NCBI GenBank assembly: GCA_017303795.1
Contig: JAFLBR010000004.1
Span: forward strand, 248,001 to 312,000
Direction: 5' to 3'
DNA length: 64,000 nt
Origin: Cytophagales bacterium
GTDB lineage: Bacteria > Bacteroidota > Bacteroidia > Cytophagales > Cyclobacteriaceae
In this document: positions 17,532 through 26,640 of the stretch, in pieces
Numbering within the stretch: the stretch's first letter is position 1
Layout: every line of letters starts with the position of its first letter
The notes under the pieces: model-generated
What the model saw: only the letters and a program-made list of their open reading frames with translations
Told to the model about the DNA's origin: nothing
Databases searched by the model: none
Position numbers and translations under genes: made by a program

Positions 17532-17723
17532 ATGTACCACTTCCGGTTGTTAATACTATTGATTGCGCTAACCTCTTTTTTGTTTTTAATAATAGGGTTG
17601 TTTAAACCGTGGGTTATGTTGTGGTGGGAAGATGTGCAGAACCGGAAGAAGGTGATTAAATTATATGGTACCACAACCTTGCTTTTTCTGGTGCTGTATT
17701 TCATATTGGGCTTTTGGATTTAA
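17532..17723 (+). CDS. Small two-span membrane protein
   Basis: At 63 residues, it has membrane segments at about 5-24 and 43-62, linked by a basic loop with KPWVMLWWEDVQNRKKVIKLYG. Similar short proteins with a KPW..LWW..QNR core occur in Bacteroidota, but no function is known. The start at 17532 (MYHFRLLI) is preferred to a longer frame that would translate the inverted repeat. Its stop overlaps a possible start of the next gene (TAATG), so they are likely co-expressed. Confidence 0.7.
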   Translation: MYHFRLLILLIALTSFLFLIIGLFKPWVMLWWEDVQNRKKVIKLYGTTTLLFLVLYFILGFWI

Positions 17724-17728
17724 TGATT

Positions 17729-18217
17729 ATGAAAAAACTACTGCTAATTATTTTAATGACCTCCCTGTTTGCCTGCACCCGCGAGCAAAAGAAAGAAGCT
17801 CAAGCTGAACCCGTGGTGATTAATGAGTTGCCGCACTTAAGGTTTACCAATCTGGATGGAACTGCTACCAGTACCCGAAACCTGGAAACCCCATTGGTGT
17901 TGATTTTATTCTTTACTGATTGCGACCACTGCCAACGCGAAGCGCAGGACGTTCAAAAAAATTTGGAGTTATTCAAAGGAAAAAATATTCAGTTCATTTC
18001 AGCGAACGACATGCCATTGATACAAAAGTTTGCGGTTGACTATGGTTTGAGCAATGAACCCAATGTAAAATTTGGCCGCGCTGAATCAACAGATGTGTAT
18101 ATGAACTTTGGCTCTATACCCACGCCTGCTATTTATGTGTACTCCGCTGAAAGGCGATTGGTAAGATCGTTTAAAGGAGAGACGCCAGTAGTGGAGATTG
18201 CGGGAGCGTTTAAGTAA
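17729..18217 (+). CDS. Thioredoxin-fold lipoprotein (TlpA/AhpC-TSA-like)
   Basis: This roughly 162-residue lipoprotein has the signal MKKLLLIILMTSLFAC with a lipobox cysteine. The fold is thioredoxin-like: LVLILFFTDCDHCQREAQD holds a CxxC (CDHC) site, and SIPTPAIYVYSAERRLVRSF provides the cis-proline and the following strand. It is probably a periplasmic thiol-disulfide oxidoreductase. An alternative start two codons upstream (17723) would overlap the previous stop. Confidence 0.82.
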   Translation: MKKLLLIILMTSLFACTREQKKEAQAEPVVINELPHLRFTNLDGTATSTRNLETPLVLILFFTDCDHCQREAQDVQKNLELFKGKNIQFISANDMPLIQKFAVDYGLSNEPNVKFGRAESTDVYMNFGSIPTPAIYVYSAERRLVRSFKGETPVVEIAGAFK

Positions 18218-18219
18218 GA

Positions 18220-19266
18220 TTAAGCCCTTCTCAGCAACCATCCAACGCCAACCATAACCAACACAGTAAGCGCAATAGCCCAATAATTTGTTTTGCGGGC
18301 TTCAACGGATAGACTGTAATCGTGTAACAGAAATTTAACCGCAGGCGGGGCCCAATAGGCCGAGTTACCCGAAACCGAATCGGCATTGGTGTTTACAATC
18401 GTCCACGGCATATGGATGGCGTGTGTGTACTTACCATCGTAGGCAGTAGAAATGAAATTGATTTTTCTTTCGAGGTTGTTTTCAGCCAGAACATAATCCG
18501 GAAAGGAATCTAATCGCAGCGGAATCTGTAACGAGTCAGCAAAGAATTGAACAAAATCGTCTTCAAGATCTTTATCTGCTAAAACGATCTGGTAAAGCTT
18601 CTCTTTGGTGGCCAAGAGTTTCTTAGCATGATCGGTGTTAGGCAATTGTTTGTTCACTTGTTCCAACAACAAACTAAAGTACGCTTCAAAGAATGCCCGG
18701 TTGCCATAATGATCGCTGATCTTTTCATTTAATTGTTTCAGGTATAAACTATCGGCAGGAGTTATGGCTTTGCCTTCTGCCGGAAGGCGATTGATAAACT
18801 GAAAATCTTCGGGCGTAAAAAACTCTGTAGTGGGGTAATCCAATCGGTTAATGGCATGGTAGGTATCGGAGTAAACCAGGTAGGTAAAAAACCACCGGAA
18901 CTTTTTATCGAACGAGCTGGTAACCCGAAACAGCGTATCGTTTTGAGAGGCCAGATGCTGGTTAGCTTCTTCGCTTGAGACAAAATGTTTTTTATATCCG
19001 ATAAACTTTTTGTCCTCACCCGGTTTCAGGTAAGCCGGAATCTCCGCGCTATCCAACGCTTGCCATTCATTCAATTGGATGGTGTCAATAAAATGAATGA
19101 ATGATTCTTTTAATTTTTTCTGCTTCTGCTCAACCTCCAGGTAAATAGTTTTATCCAATTGCCCATCCGGATGCACGGTGGTTTCCATCGATACAGTATG
19201 TTCGCAGGCCATAAGTGTGGTTAACACAAAACCACAAACCCAAATGGAAAATTTATTCTTTATCAT
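18220..19266 (-). CDS. Lipoprotein with a C-terminal membrane anchor, in a sigma-factor operon
   Basis: This 348-residue protein is of unknown function. The N-terminus (IWVCGFVLTTLMAC) ends in a lipobox, and the mature part begins EHTVSMETTVHPDGQLDKTI. The C-terminus has a single hydrophobic span, YWAIALTVLVMVGVGWL, followed by LRRA. A protein lipidated at one end and membrane-spanning at the other is unusual. The start overlaps the anti-sigma gene, so it belongs to that operon. It may be part of the signal-sensing or the target of the sigma factor. Confidence 0.75.
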   Translation of the reverse strand: MIKNKFSIWVCGFVLTTLMACEHTVSMETTVHPDGQLDKTIYLEVEQKQKKLKESFIHFIDTIQLNEWQALDSAEIPAYLKPGEDKKFIGYKKHFVSSEEANQHLASQNDTLFRVTSSFDKKFRWFFTYLVYSDTYHAINRLDYPTTEFFTPEDFQFINRLPAEGKAITPADSLYLKQLNEKISDHYGNRAFFEAYFSLLLEQVNKQLPNTDHAKKLLATKEKLYQIVLADKDLEDDFVQFFADSLQIPLRLDSFPDYVLAENNLERKINFISTAYDGKYTHAIHMPWTIVNTNADSVSGNSAYWAPPAVKFLLHDYSLSVEARKTNYWAIALTVLVMVGVGWLLRRA

Positions 19267-19708
19267 AACCTTTTGCTTTTAAGCGTTCTGTTAACCGTAT
19301 TGTTTTTGCCTCGTGCTGTTGCGGGTTAGAGATGTATTCGGAAGAGTTTAATACCGGCCCAACAGTAGCTGGCTTAAGAAAAGTTTTTTCAACCAGCAAC
19401 TCGCTACCCAACCAGAAAAACATAACGAGCAAACCGGCTGCATATCCTGCTCGCGCCAGGTTTAGAAACCCAAATGAGAAACGCGCTTTTTGTGGAGGCA
19501 ATGCCTGCATAATTTTCTGCGTAAGCGCTGCCGCATGTACAGGTTCGGCTTGTTCAATTTTGCTTACCCACTGTTGTTCGGTTTTAATAAACGCCAAAGC
19601 CTGCGCACAAGCAGCGCACATAATAGTGTGCCGCGTAAGTTCTTCCTTTTCGGAAGCAGTCAATGCATCAAAATGCATCAATAGTTCTTCACTTTGCTGG
19701 CAATTCAT
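19253..19708 (-). CDS. Anti-sigma factor with zinc-finger (ZAS-like) domain
   Basis: This 151-residue protein has an N-terminal MNCQQSEELLMHFDALTASE and a metal site RHTIMCAACAQ, matching the HxxxCxxC of ZAS anti-sigma domains. One membrane span lies near 80-105 (LARAGYAAGLLVMFFWLG), and a short periplasmic tail follows. It should sequester the ECF sigma factor encoded immediately upstream. The genes overlap by four bases (ATGA). Confidence 0.87.
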   Translation of the reverse strand: MNCQQSEELLMHFDALTASEKEELTRHTIMCAACAQALAFIKTEQQWVSKIEQAEPVHAAALTQKIMQALPPQKARFSFGFLNLARAGYAAGLLVMFFWLGSELLVEKTFLKPATVGPVLNSSEYISNPQQHEAKTIRLTERLKAKGYDKE

Positions 19709-20277
19709 AATTCAGAAATGTTTTGAGTCTGGTAATGTTGTTTCAGAAACTTTCCAATAGCTAACCGCGCATGGTACAGGTTGCTTTTAATTTTATCCTC
19801 GGTTGTTTCCAGAATTTCAGAAACCTCAAGTGGTGAAAGTCCTTGAAGATCGCGCAGCACAAAAATTACTTTTTGCAGATGTGGCAATTGAGCGGCCGCC
19901 TCTTCAACGGCTTTAATCAATTCAGCTTGTTGCAAAACCTGATCGCCACCGCTTGTGTGAATCTTTTCAACTTGTTTTTCGAGATCAATCGTCATGCGGT
20001 TTCTTTTATGGTGTGCCGACTTCAGCACATCTAAACAAATGTTGGTAACAATACGATAGAGCCAGGTGGTTAATTTTATCTCAGCATTATATTGCCTCAA
20101 GTTTTTCCAAAGCCGGATAAAAGTTTCTTGTGTAGCATCTTCTGCATCTTGCGGATTGTTAAGTACCCGAACAGCCACGGCATACACAAAATGCTGGTGC
20201 GTTTCGGCAAGCTGGCGAAAGGCCACGCGGTCGCCCGAGGCTGCCTTTCTGATAATCTCAGGTTCGGTTTCTGACAT
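19705..20277 (-). CDS. ECF-type RNA polymerase sigma factor
   Basis: At 190 residues it contains sigma region 2 (FVYAVAVRVLNNPQDAEDATQETFIRLWKNL) and region 4 (LPHLQKVIFVLRDLQGLSPLEVSEIL, then KSNLYHARLAIGKFLKQ), with no region 1 or 3. This is the ECF architecture. It heads a three-gene operon with its anti-sigma factor and a lipoprotein. ECF operons usually autoregulate from the upstream gap, here shared with a divergent padR gene. Confidence 0.93.
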   Translation of the reverse strand: MSETEPEIIRKAASGDRVAFRQLAETHQHFVYAVAVRVLNNPQDAEDATQETFIRLWKNLRQYNAEIKLTTWLYRIVTNICLDVLKSAHHKRNRMTIDLEKQVEKIHTSGGDQVLQQAELIKAVEEAAAQLPHLQKVIFVLRDLQGLSPLEVSEILETTEDKIKSNLYHARLAIGKFLKQHYQTQNISEL

Positions 20278-20358
20278 TCCTGTGTTCGGTAGTGATACGA
20301 GGCTGCTGAGTCTGGGTAAAAAAATCTGAAAGAAATTAACGAAAGGTACAATCTTTCA

Positions 20359-20384
20359 TTTTTCAGACCATTTCTTCTGAAAAA
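20359..20384. promoter_or_regulatory. 9-bp inverted repeat in the sigma-padR divergent region
   Basis: TTTTTCAGA (20359-20367) and TCTGAAAAA (20376-20384) are perfect arms with an 8-bp spacer, about 50 bp upstream of padR. It is a plausible dimeric-regulator site, though unproven. Confidence 0.35.
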
Positions 20385-20434
20385 CAGAAACAAATAACAC
20401 AACCTTCCGTTAATTGCCACATTAACGCATTTAA

Positions 20435-20761
20435 ATGAAAACATATCTGGGCGAACTGGAAGAGCTAGTGCTGCTTACCATAGCCACTTTGGGCGAAGAA
20501 GCGTATGGGGTTTCTATACAACAGGATTTGGAAAACCGATGCAACCGAAACATTAGCATTGGTGCGCTGCACAGTACCATTACCCGATTAGAAGAAAAAG
20601 GATTTTTAAAATCGTGGTTGGGCGGAGCCACACAAGAACGCGGGGGCCGCAGCAAACGTTTCTATGAAATTACTCAGGCCGGTAAAAAGGCTGTGGCCGA
20701 AGCGAAAAGCGTGCGCGATGAATTATGGAGTCTTTCAAAAGTTAAACTTTCGGTAAAATGA
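20435..20761 (+). CDS. PadR-family transcriptional regulator
   Basis: The 108-residue winged-helix protein begins KTYLGELEELVLLTIATLGEEAYGVSIQQDLE and has the wing segment GALHSTITRLEEKGFL...RSKRFYEITQAGKKA. It lacks the long C-terminal dimer helix of larger PadRs, as in PadR-s2 types. Its stop overlaps the start of the permease gene (ATGA), so it most likely controls that transporter. Confidence 0.9.
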   Translation: MKTYLGELEELVLLTIATLGEEAYGVSIQQDLENRCNRNISIGALHSTITRLEEKGFLKSWLGGATQERGGRSKRFYEITQAGKKAVAEAKSVRDELWSLSKVKLSVK

Positions 20762-23352
20762 AGCCACCCAAACTTGCGCGCCAAATTTTCGAATGGTATT
20801 GCGGTCTGGCGAAAGTTGAAGATTTACTTGGTGACCTGGATGAGTGGTTTTACTTGAACATTAAGTCGAAATCATTATTTCGTGCCCGCGTTTTGTATTG
20901 GAAACAAATTTTCTTGTTGATGTTTTCTTACGCAATTAAGAAACGGAAACGAGATGCTAAGCACGGTCACTATTCCTCTTCTGGTTTTTCGTTTGATATG
21001 TTGCATAATTATCTGAAGGTAGCTGTTCGCAATCTGTATCAATACAAATACTTTTCTATCCTCAATGCCTTTGGTCTGGCGGTGGGCATGACGGTAAGCC
21101 TGCTTCTTATTTCGTTAGTGACTTTCGTTCGAACCTATGATAACTTTCACACACATGGAGATCAGATTTATACAATTGTTAGCGAACGCACCGAAGGTGT
21201 AGAAGAATCTATCTGGGCAACGGCCCCCCTTGTATTAGGCGAACACCTGCAAGAACACCCAGACGTACAAGAAGTAGTGCGCATTCAAGCTAACTTTCGT
21301 GAAGAAGTTAAACACGCGCAAGGAACACTTTCGTTGCGGGGTTATTATGTAGAACCAAATTTTCTAAAAGTATTTACCTATCAAATTACACAAGGAAATT
21401 TTGAACAGGCACTGACCAAACCCAACAGCATTATTCTGACGGAATCGGCAGCCATGAAGTTCTTTAATTCAACAGAAGTGCTTGGTAAAATCCTTGAGCT
21501 GGAGCGTGGTGGATTGCTAGAGGTTGGCGCAGTAATGAAAGATCACCCAATCAATACGCATTTGAAGTTTGATGTTCTGGTTTCCTATGCAACACTTCCT
21601 CCGTTACAAACATCGTTAAGTGAACAATGGACAAACTATGAACGGGAATATTTATATGTGCTGCTGGCAGAAAACGGAAGTCAAACCAAAGTAGATGATC
21701 AACTTAATAAGATAGCAGCAGAGGCTTATGCTGCGCTTCCAGTAAAAGTAAACTTTGCTACAAAACACATCCGGGAAATTGCAATGGGTGCAGATTACCG
21801 AATGGCTATTGGCCCGAAGTGGGAAGCCTCGGGCATGATTGTGTTTGGTATAATTGCTTTACTGATTTTGTTACCAGCCTGCTTTAATTATACAAACATC
21901 TCCATTGCCCGCGCCTTAAAACGCGCAAAAGAAATTGGGCTGCGCAAAACAATGGGCGGACAAAAAAATCAAATCTTCTTTCAGTTCATTACGGAAACGG
22001 TGGTGATTTCATTGGTGTCGCTGACAGGGGCAATACTCATTTTCTTTCTTATCCGGCCGGAGTTTCTAAACTCGCTGGCAGAATCTACATCCATTGATCT
22101 TAGCCTTACGCCACGCATGCTTTTATACTTTATATTTTTTGCTTTGGGCACGGGATTAGTAGCTGGAATTTTTCCGGCACTATACTTCGGTGGACTTAAT
22201 CCTATTCAAGCCTTAAAAAATAAAGCTCATGCAGCCTCTTCAGGTATGCGTGTTCGTAAGGTGTTAACTATTTTTCAGTTTGCATTATCATTTGGTTTTA
22301 TATTATGCCTTGTTGTTTTTAGTCGTCAGTATCAATACTCCATCAATTTCGATTTTGGATTTAATAAAGAGAACATAGTTGATGTGCAATTGCAAGGTGT
22401 GAAGGCTGAGTTAGTGAAGACTGAATTTTCAACGTTAGCTTCCGTTCAATCTGTTGCCATGGCATCCGAATTAATGGGACTAAGTTATTCCAGCACATGG
22501 GTGAAGAATGCGGATAAAGATTCTGCTGAAGTGAATCAGCTGTTTGTTGATCGAAATTACCTTGCCATGTTTAACCTTACATTGTTGGCAGGAAAAAACT
22601 TTCCGGAAGAAACCTGGCAGCGTGAACGATTTATTATTGTTAACGAAGAGTTTCTGAAACATTATAAAATAGAAACTCCGGTAGAAGCCATTGGTCGTAC
22701 CTATCTGGTGGAGGGAAATGAACTTGAGGTATTAGGTGTTGTGAAGAATTTTCACTTTGCTTCGTTGCGCTATCCGATTGATAAATTCTTTTTCAGGATG
22801 AACCCCGAACACTTTGCCTATGCGCACTTAAAAGTTAATTCGGGTGATGCCTATGGTATGTTTACTGAATTTGAGAATCGCTGGAAGACGCTAAACCCAG
22901 AGCAAAAACTAGAGGCTGATTTCTTTGAAGAAGAATTGAATGAAGGCTATAGCAGTTATGTCGTAATGATTAAGATCGTTGGTTTCCTCGGCTTGCTGGC
23001 AATTACCATCTCACTACTGGGAATGCTTGGTATGGTTGTCTATACATCCGAGACGAAAGCCAAAGAAGTAAGCATTCGCAAAGTAATGGGCGCTACGGTG
23101 TATAATCTAGCATTTCTGCTTTCCAAGGATTATTTCAAACTGATGGTATGGGCCATTCTGTTTGCTGTGCCCATCACAACAACGATATTTTATTTGTTGT
23201 TTCCCCGATTGCAATACTACAGTGTGAGCCTTACACCTTGGGATATTTTATTAAGCGCAGCAATTTTGTTAGGGCTTGGCTTTGTTACCATTGCATCACA
23301 AACGCATAAAACAGCATCTGCTAATCCAGCCGATACCCTGCGCTCAGAATAA
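20758..23352 (+). CDS. MacB/FtsX-family ABC transporter permease with permease-prefix domain
   Basis: At 864 residues, residues 1-75 (PPKLARQIFEWYCG, then VEDLLGDLDEWF) match the permease prefix domain seen in PadR-linked transporters. A MacB-type periplasmic domain follows the first membrane span (FGLAVGMTVSLLLISLV). Two FtsX modules of three to four spans each lie near 350-470 and 735-850, marked by ARALKRAKEIGLRKTMGG and SETKAKEVSIRKVMGA. No ATPase is encoded alongside, so it must use one from elsewhere. Such permeases may move lipids, peptides or act mechanically on the envelope. Confidence 0.9.
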   Translation: MKPPKLARQIFEWYCGLAKVEDLLGDLDEWFYLNIKSKSLFRARVLYWKQIFLLMFSYAIKKRKRDAKHGHYSSSGFSFDMLHNYLKVAVRNLYQYKYFSILNAFGLAVGMTVSLLLISLVTFVRTYDNFHTHGDQIYTIVSERTEGVEESIWATAPLVLGEHLQEHPDVQEVVRIQANFREEVKHAQGTLSLRGYYVEPNFLKVFTYQITQGNFEQALTKPNSIILTESAAMKFFNSTEVLGKILELERGGLLEVGAVMKDHPINTHLKFDVLVSYATLPPLQTSLSEQWTNYEREYLYVLLAENGSQTKVDDQLNKIAAEAYAALPVKVNFATKHIREIAMGADYRMAIGPKWEASGMIVFGIIALLILLPACFNYTNISIARALKRAKEIGLRKTMGGQKNQIFFQFITETVVISLVSLTGAILIFFLIRPEFLNSLAESTSIDLSLTPRMLLYFIFFALGTGLVAGIFPALYFGGLNPIQALKNKAHAASSGMRVRKVLTIFQFALSFGFILCLVVFSRQYQYSINFDFGFNKENIVDVQLQGVKAELVKTEFSTLASVQSVAMASELMGLSYSSTWVKNADKDSAEVNQLFVDRNYLAMFNLTLLAGKNFPEETWQRERFIIVNEEFLKHYKIETPVEAIGRTYLVEGNELEVLGVVKNFHFASLRYPIDKFFFRMNPEHFAYAHLKVNSGDAYGMFTEFENRWKTLNPEQKLEADFFEEELNEGYSSYVVMIKIVGFLGLLAITISLLGMLGMVVYTSETKAKEVSIRKVMGATVYNLAFLLSKDYFKLMVWAILFAVPITTTIFYLLFPRLQYYSVSLTPWDILLSAAILLGLGFVTIASQTHKTASANPADTLRSE

Positions 23353-23597
23353 AAAAACCTGCGGACTGCAATGAGGTGTAATCATTTAACCTTATATGGT
23401 GCCGCAGGAACATAAATTTTTTAGAAATCCAAAAAGCATTGCGGATGAAAGTTGTAACTTGATCATTCAATTAAAATGATAAACCATGAAATGAGCATAA
23501 ACCAAACTATACCCAACGGCATGTTAATAAATCTGCCATTAGATAGGGGAGGTTTCAATATGCGAATTCCATGTGACCACTTAAAAAAAATTAACAC
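23353..23597. other. Intergenic region with a possible long-loop terminator
   Basis: CCTGCGG (23358-23364) pairs with CCGCAGG (23402-23408), and inner AGGT/ACCT could extend the fold. A short T-run follows at 23418-23423. This may end the permease transcript. The remaining bases up to the OsmC start show no recognisable site. Confidence 0.35.
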
Positions 23598-24008
23598 ATG
23601 AAACGATCAGCAACAGCCAACTGGAAAGGAACCGGTAAAGAAGGAAAAGGCGTAGTATCTACCGCCAGCACCGTATTGAACAACACGCAATATTCATTCA
23701 ACTCGCGCTTTGCCGAAGGCGTAGGCACCAACCCCGAAGAGTTAATTGCAGCCGCACACAGCGGATGTTTTGCCATGAAGTTGAGTTTTGTTTTAAACGA
23801 AGCCGGCTTTACAGCCGATGATTTAACGGTGAAATGTACCATCAACTTCGAGAATGGCGCGATAACCAACTCGCATTTAGACTTAACGGCTAAAGTGCCC
23901 GGTATTACAGCCGAAAAATTTCAGGCATGCGCAGCCGATGCTAAAGCCAACTGCCCGATTTCAAAATTGTTGAATACGGATATTACGATGGAGGCGAGGT
24001 TGGGATAG
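23598..24008 (+). CDS. osmC: OsmC-family peroxidase
   Basis: OsmC/Ohr proteins reduce organic hydroperoxides with two cysteines. This 136-residue protein has the N-terminal ANWKGTGKEGKGVVST, the glutamate-containing NPEELIAAAHSGCFAMKLS with the peroxidatic cysteine, and the second cysteine in ANCPISKLL. The short N-terminal sheet and GTNPEELIAAAHSGCF favour the OsmC rather than the Ohr subgroup. It is monocistronic, with a convergent neighbour. Confidence 0.9.
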   Translation: MKRSATANWKGTGKEGKGVVSTASTVLNNTQYSFNSRFAEGVGTNPEELIAAAHSGCFAMKLSFVLNEAGFTADDLTVKCTINFENGAITNSHLDLTAKVPGITAEKFQACAADAKANCPISKLLNTDITMEARLG

Positions 24009-24068
24009 GGAACCATCATGTCTTTCGGATTTAAGAATGAAAACCCAAAGAACGGAATGACTATTTGT

Positions 24069-25712
24069 TTAGGGTATTGTCTTTAACACCGGACTCTTGT
24101 CTTTTGTCATCTCCCAATGCCCAAGCGTTATCGGAATACAACCAATTGCATTGAGTTGATCGAAGAAGTCTTTTACCAGAAAAGGCTGCTGCAACAATTC
24201 TTTTTTTCTTGCAAATTCTGCCATGGTGTTTTCCAGCAGGTATTTACCAGTAATGTAGCTTGTTCCATAACCGGGCTGGCGCAGATAAAGGTGTTGTTCA
24301 AAAATTAAAAGTTCTTTTTCCGTTTTCATCCAACCGCGCGGAGTGTATTCTGAATGAATTTTTCCGGCCTCTTCCATGGTTAACTCATTGGCATGCGCAT
24401 ACAGTGAGCCGAGGCCACGGGCGGCACGCTGTGCAATCATGATGTACACGATCTCTTTCACCCGCGGATCATCGTTGTACAAGCCAGCCTGCATAAACAT
24501 TTCTTCTACCGCAGTGGCGGTGCCTTCATTGCGGGAATCAAAAATGTTGTATAGCGATGGTTCTCTGCGAATGACACTGCTGTGTGGTTCGTTATCCATC
24601 TGTGCCAACTCAAACCAATGATAGAAGTGTGAGTAAAGCGGGCGCGGATCATAGTGCAAACCAATTACAAAAAAATTACGCTTCTCTGCGGGCACAAAAT
24701 TACCGAGGTGTGCACGCAAGGCGGGTTCAAAATATTCTTTAACCGTTATAATTTCATCTTTCTCTAAAAAGCTAAGTAAACTTTTAGCGGAGCGTTCGGT
24801 TAAGGCAGCAAAAGCTTCGGGAGTATCAGCTGGCATTAACTCTGGTAACGCTCGGTTGCGATGTTCTTCCAGTTTTAAAGCCGACCACGCACGGGCAAGT
24901 TCGCGCTTCAATAAAAGCACTTCATCATCCCACGTAAGTGGAACGAGGTGCACGTTTTGTAAATACCACGTGTAGTTTTCTTTTCCTATTCCAGAGGGGC
25001 CGGTTTTGGAAGCCGATTCTTTTTCTAGCCAGGCAACTAAATCATTGGTGGAGGCAATCGCTTCATTTACTACTGTTACCACATCTGTTTGAGCACTTAC
25101 TCCGGGTAAAGCAAGTATGCTTTTTAAGTCTTCGCTTTGGGTACGGATATCGTGAATGCCAACGGTCCATAAATCTTTGGCATTGCCTGTAAGGTTTACT
25201 TTGGCTTGACTGTTTAAGGGTTCAATTATGCGAAGCTGGTTGATCAACTTTTCTTTGCTTTCGGGCGAAAGCGGAAAAGTATATTTCCATAAATCAAGGA
25301 TGGCCGCATGGGTTGGCCCTTCATGTGCAGGAACATCGCTACGTTCCATCCATAATGTTTTGTAAAAGGCTGGGTCTCGCTCCCATGGGCGCATTACCCG
25401 ATGGTCAAAATCCAAACCATTCATTTCAGCTTTTACTATATACCAATCTACTTGTTGATTGATTGGCCAGCCGGCTGTATCGAACTGTTGCAACCGTTGT
25501 TGCCAGGCTCGCAATTCTTCCTGTTGTTTTTTCATGGCCGCTACCGAGTAATCAGGCACGCCATCTTTAAACATCGGCCGCTGAAAGTCGCGCCACTCTT
25601 TGAAGAGCGTTTCTAACTCGGCATAGGTCTTAGCTTTAGGAGCATTAGTCTCAACTGGTTTGGAACAACTGATGAAAAGGAGTATCAGTATAATCGCAGT
25701 GAGGTTTTTCAT
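24069..25712 (-). CDS. DUF885-family lipoprotein (putative metallopeptidase-like)
   Basis: The start at 25712 gives [16 protein letters not shown], a lipobox, and 547 residues. It shows DUF885 hallmarks, including [10 protein letters not shown] and a C-terminal region with [16 protein letters not shown] and [15 protein letters not shown], equivalent to the EGWA and PG.A..Y..G motifs of the family. The usual zinc-binding HExxH is not seen at the expected place, so peptidase activity is uncertain. It lies convergent to osmC. Confidence 0.8.
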   Translation of the reverse strand: MKNLTAIILILLFISCSKPVETNAPKAKTYAELETLFKEWRDFQRPMFKDGVPDYSVAAMKKQQEELRAWQQRLQQFDTAGWPINQQVDWYIVKAEMNGLDFDHRVMRPWERDPAFYKTLWMERSDVPAHEGPTHAAILDLWKYTFPLSPESKEKLINQLRIIEPLNSQAKVNLTGNAKDLWTVGIHDIRTQSEDLKSILALPGVSAQTDVVTVVNEAIASTNDLVAWLEKESASKTGPSGIGKENYTWYLQNVHLVPLTWDDEVLLLKRELARAWSALKLEEHRNRALPELMPADTPEAFAALTERSAKSLLSFLEKDEIITVKEYFEPALRAHLGNFVPAEKRNFFVIGLHYDPRPLYSHFYHWFELAQMDNEPHSSVIRREPSLYNIFDSRNEGTATAVEEMFMQAGLYNDDPRVKEIVYIMIAQRAARGLGSLYAHANELTMEEAGKIHSEYTPRGWMKTEKELLIFEQHLYLRQPGYGTSYITGKYLLENTMAEFARKKELLQQPFLVKDFFDQLNAIGCIPITLGHWEMTKDKSPVLKTIP

Positions 25713-25744
25713 AAAGCGTGGAATTATCAATAAATAATCGAAAC

Positions 25745-25752
25745 CAAAAGTA
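25745..25752 (-). promoter_or_regulatory. Possible -7 element for the DUF885 gene
   Basis: TACTTTTG on the minus strand matches the Bacteroidota -7 consensus TAnnTTTG and would start transcription about 25 bases before the ATG. The nearest TTG for a -33 box is 26 bp away, longer than usual. Confidence 0.35.
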
Positions 25753-25795
25753 CAAAAGTTCAGTTTGGTTGATAAAACCAAAATCTGGAAATTGC

Positions 25796-26272
25796 TTAGC
25801 GTGATTTGTTTTTGATGCGAGTCAGTTCTTGCACATCATACTCGTCTAATAAACCTTTTGGTCCTGCGCGATTAAGATTTTTTTTATTCTCGATTAACAG
25901 GTCAATTCCAATTATTGGAATCCGATCATTTCCAATGGCAAAGAACTGAGAACTCTCGCTGGCTTGACGATAGTTAACGGCAGGTGTAAAAGTCAGGACA
26001 TCTACGGCATTAGGTTCAAAGCCAAAGGCAAGAAATAAAGGCTTTTCAAATTCTTCCGGTTGCAAATCACCATTGTCTAATCCGAGTTCTTGAAACGAGT
26101 TCAACAATCGCTGCCCGTTTTCTCTTGAGGGCTCAATTAACAAATCAAGATCACCCGTACCTCGACTCACACCGTAATAAATGGCAGCAAAACCTCCAAT
26201 AATTACAAAGTTTACTCCATTTTTCAGGAGTGTGCGAACTAACTTTTCATGGAAGGGGCTAAACAAACTCAT
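25796..26272 (-). CDS. Nucleotidyltransferase-fold protein (AbiEii/DUF6036-like)
   Basis: This 158-residue protein has the pol-beta-type nucleotidyltransferase signature: [14 protein letters not shown], then [11 protein letters not shown] with the metal-binding DxD-type acidic pair. The C-terminal part ([29 protein letters not shown]) resembles antitoxin/toxin-associated NTases. The gene overlaps the preceding small gene by 14 bases. NTases of this kind often act in two-gene toxin-antitoxin modules, but catalysis here is not shown. Confidence 0.8.
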   Translation of the reverse strand: MSLFSPFHEKLVRTLLKNGVNFVIIGGFAAIYYGVSRGTGDLDLLIEPSRENGQRLLNSFQELGLDNGDLQPEEFEKPLFLAFGFEPNAVDVLTFTPAVNYRQASESSQFFAIGNDRIPIIGIDLLIENKKNLNRAGPKGLLDEYDVQELTRIKNKSR

Positions 26273-26444
26273 TACTTTTTTTTACCTGTACCTTTAGCCC
26301 CTTAAAAGAATAATCAAATCCGGGTTTTTCCATACGTTGCATCCATGTTCTTAAAATGGCAAGACGTTCTTCTGGTTTCAACGACTCAAAATGTTTTTGC
26401 CGTTGCTCTGTGATTTTCTCGGGTGAAGTTCTAACTACCTTCAT
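26259..26444 (-). CDS. Small basic protein paired with a nucleotidyltransferase
   Basis: The 61-residue product, starting MKVVRTSPEKITEQRQKHF, is basic and helical, with SLKPEERLAILRTWMQRM in the middle. It has no named domain. The overlap with the nucleotidyltransferase gene suggests a partner or antitoxin role. The ATG at 26444 is used rather than one five codons upstream. Confidence 0.65.
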   Translation of the reverse strand: MKVVRTSPEKITEQRQKHFESLKPEERLAILRTWMQRMEKPGFDYSFKGLKVQVKKSNEFV

Positions 26445-26550
26445 GCGTACAAGATACAAGGAAAATAATAAATTGAAGTGGTTTTGAATCTGGGTTAGTT
26501 AGCAACCCCTTGTGGAAATTTATCAACCGCAAACATTATCGTTAACAAAC

Positions 26551-26580
26551 AAAAAACCCGGAAGCACTCCGGGTTTTTTA
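26551..26580. terminator. Intrinsic terminator downstream of fadE
   Basis: CCCGGA (26557-26562) and TCCGGG (26568-26573) form a 6-bp GC-rich stem with a 5-base loop, flanked by A6 and T6. It can end the fad operon transcript on the minus strand. Confidence 0.85.
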
Positions 26581-26600
26581 TAACTCCAATCTAAGGTGCG

Positions 26601-26640
26601 GCTCTTCGCTCCTGGGGGATTCTTCGCTGCACTCAGAATG
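26601..26640. repeat. REP-like short repeat overlapping the fadE stop codon
   Basis: GCTCTTCGCTCC is followed by GATTCTTCGCTGCACTCAGA and ATGA. ATTCT and AGAAT can pair around a TTCGCTGCACTC loop. Similar ATTCTTCGCT...CAGAAT tracts are scattered in many Bacteroidota genomes. The fadE stop codon TGA lies inside it. Confidence 0.45.

Noticed and set aside
24966-24971. CACGTG inside the DUF885 gene as another parS
   Set aside because: The flanking bases do not match parS, and it is part of a coding sequence. The same applies to the CACGTG near 4479.
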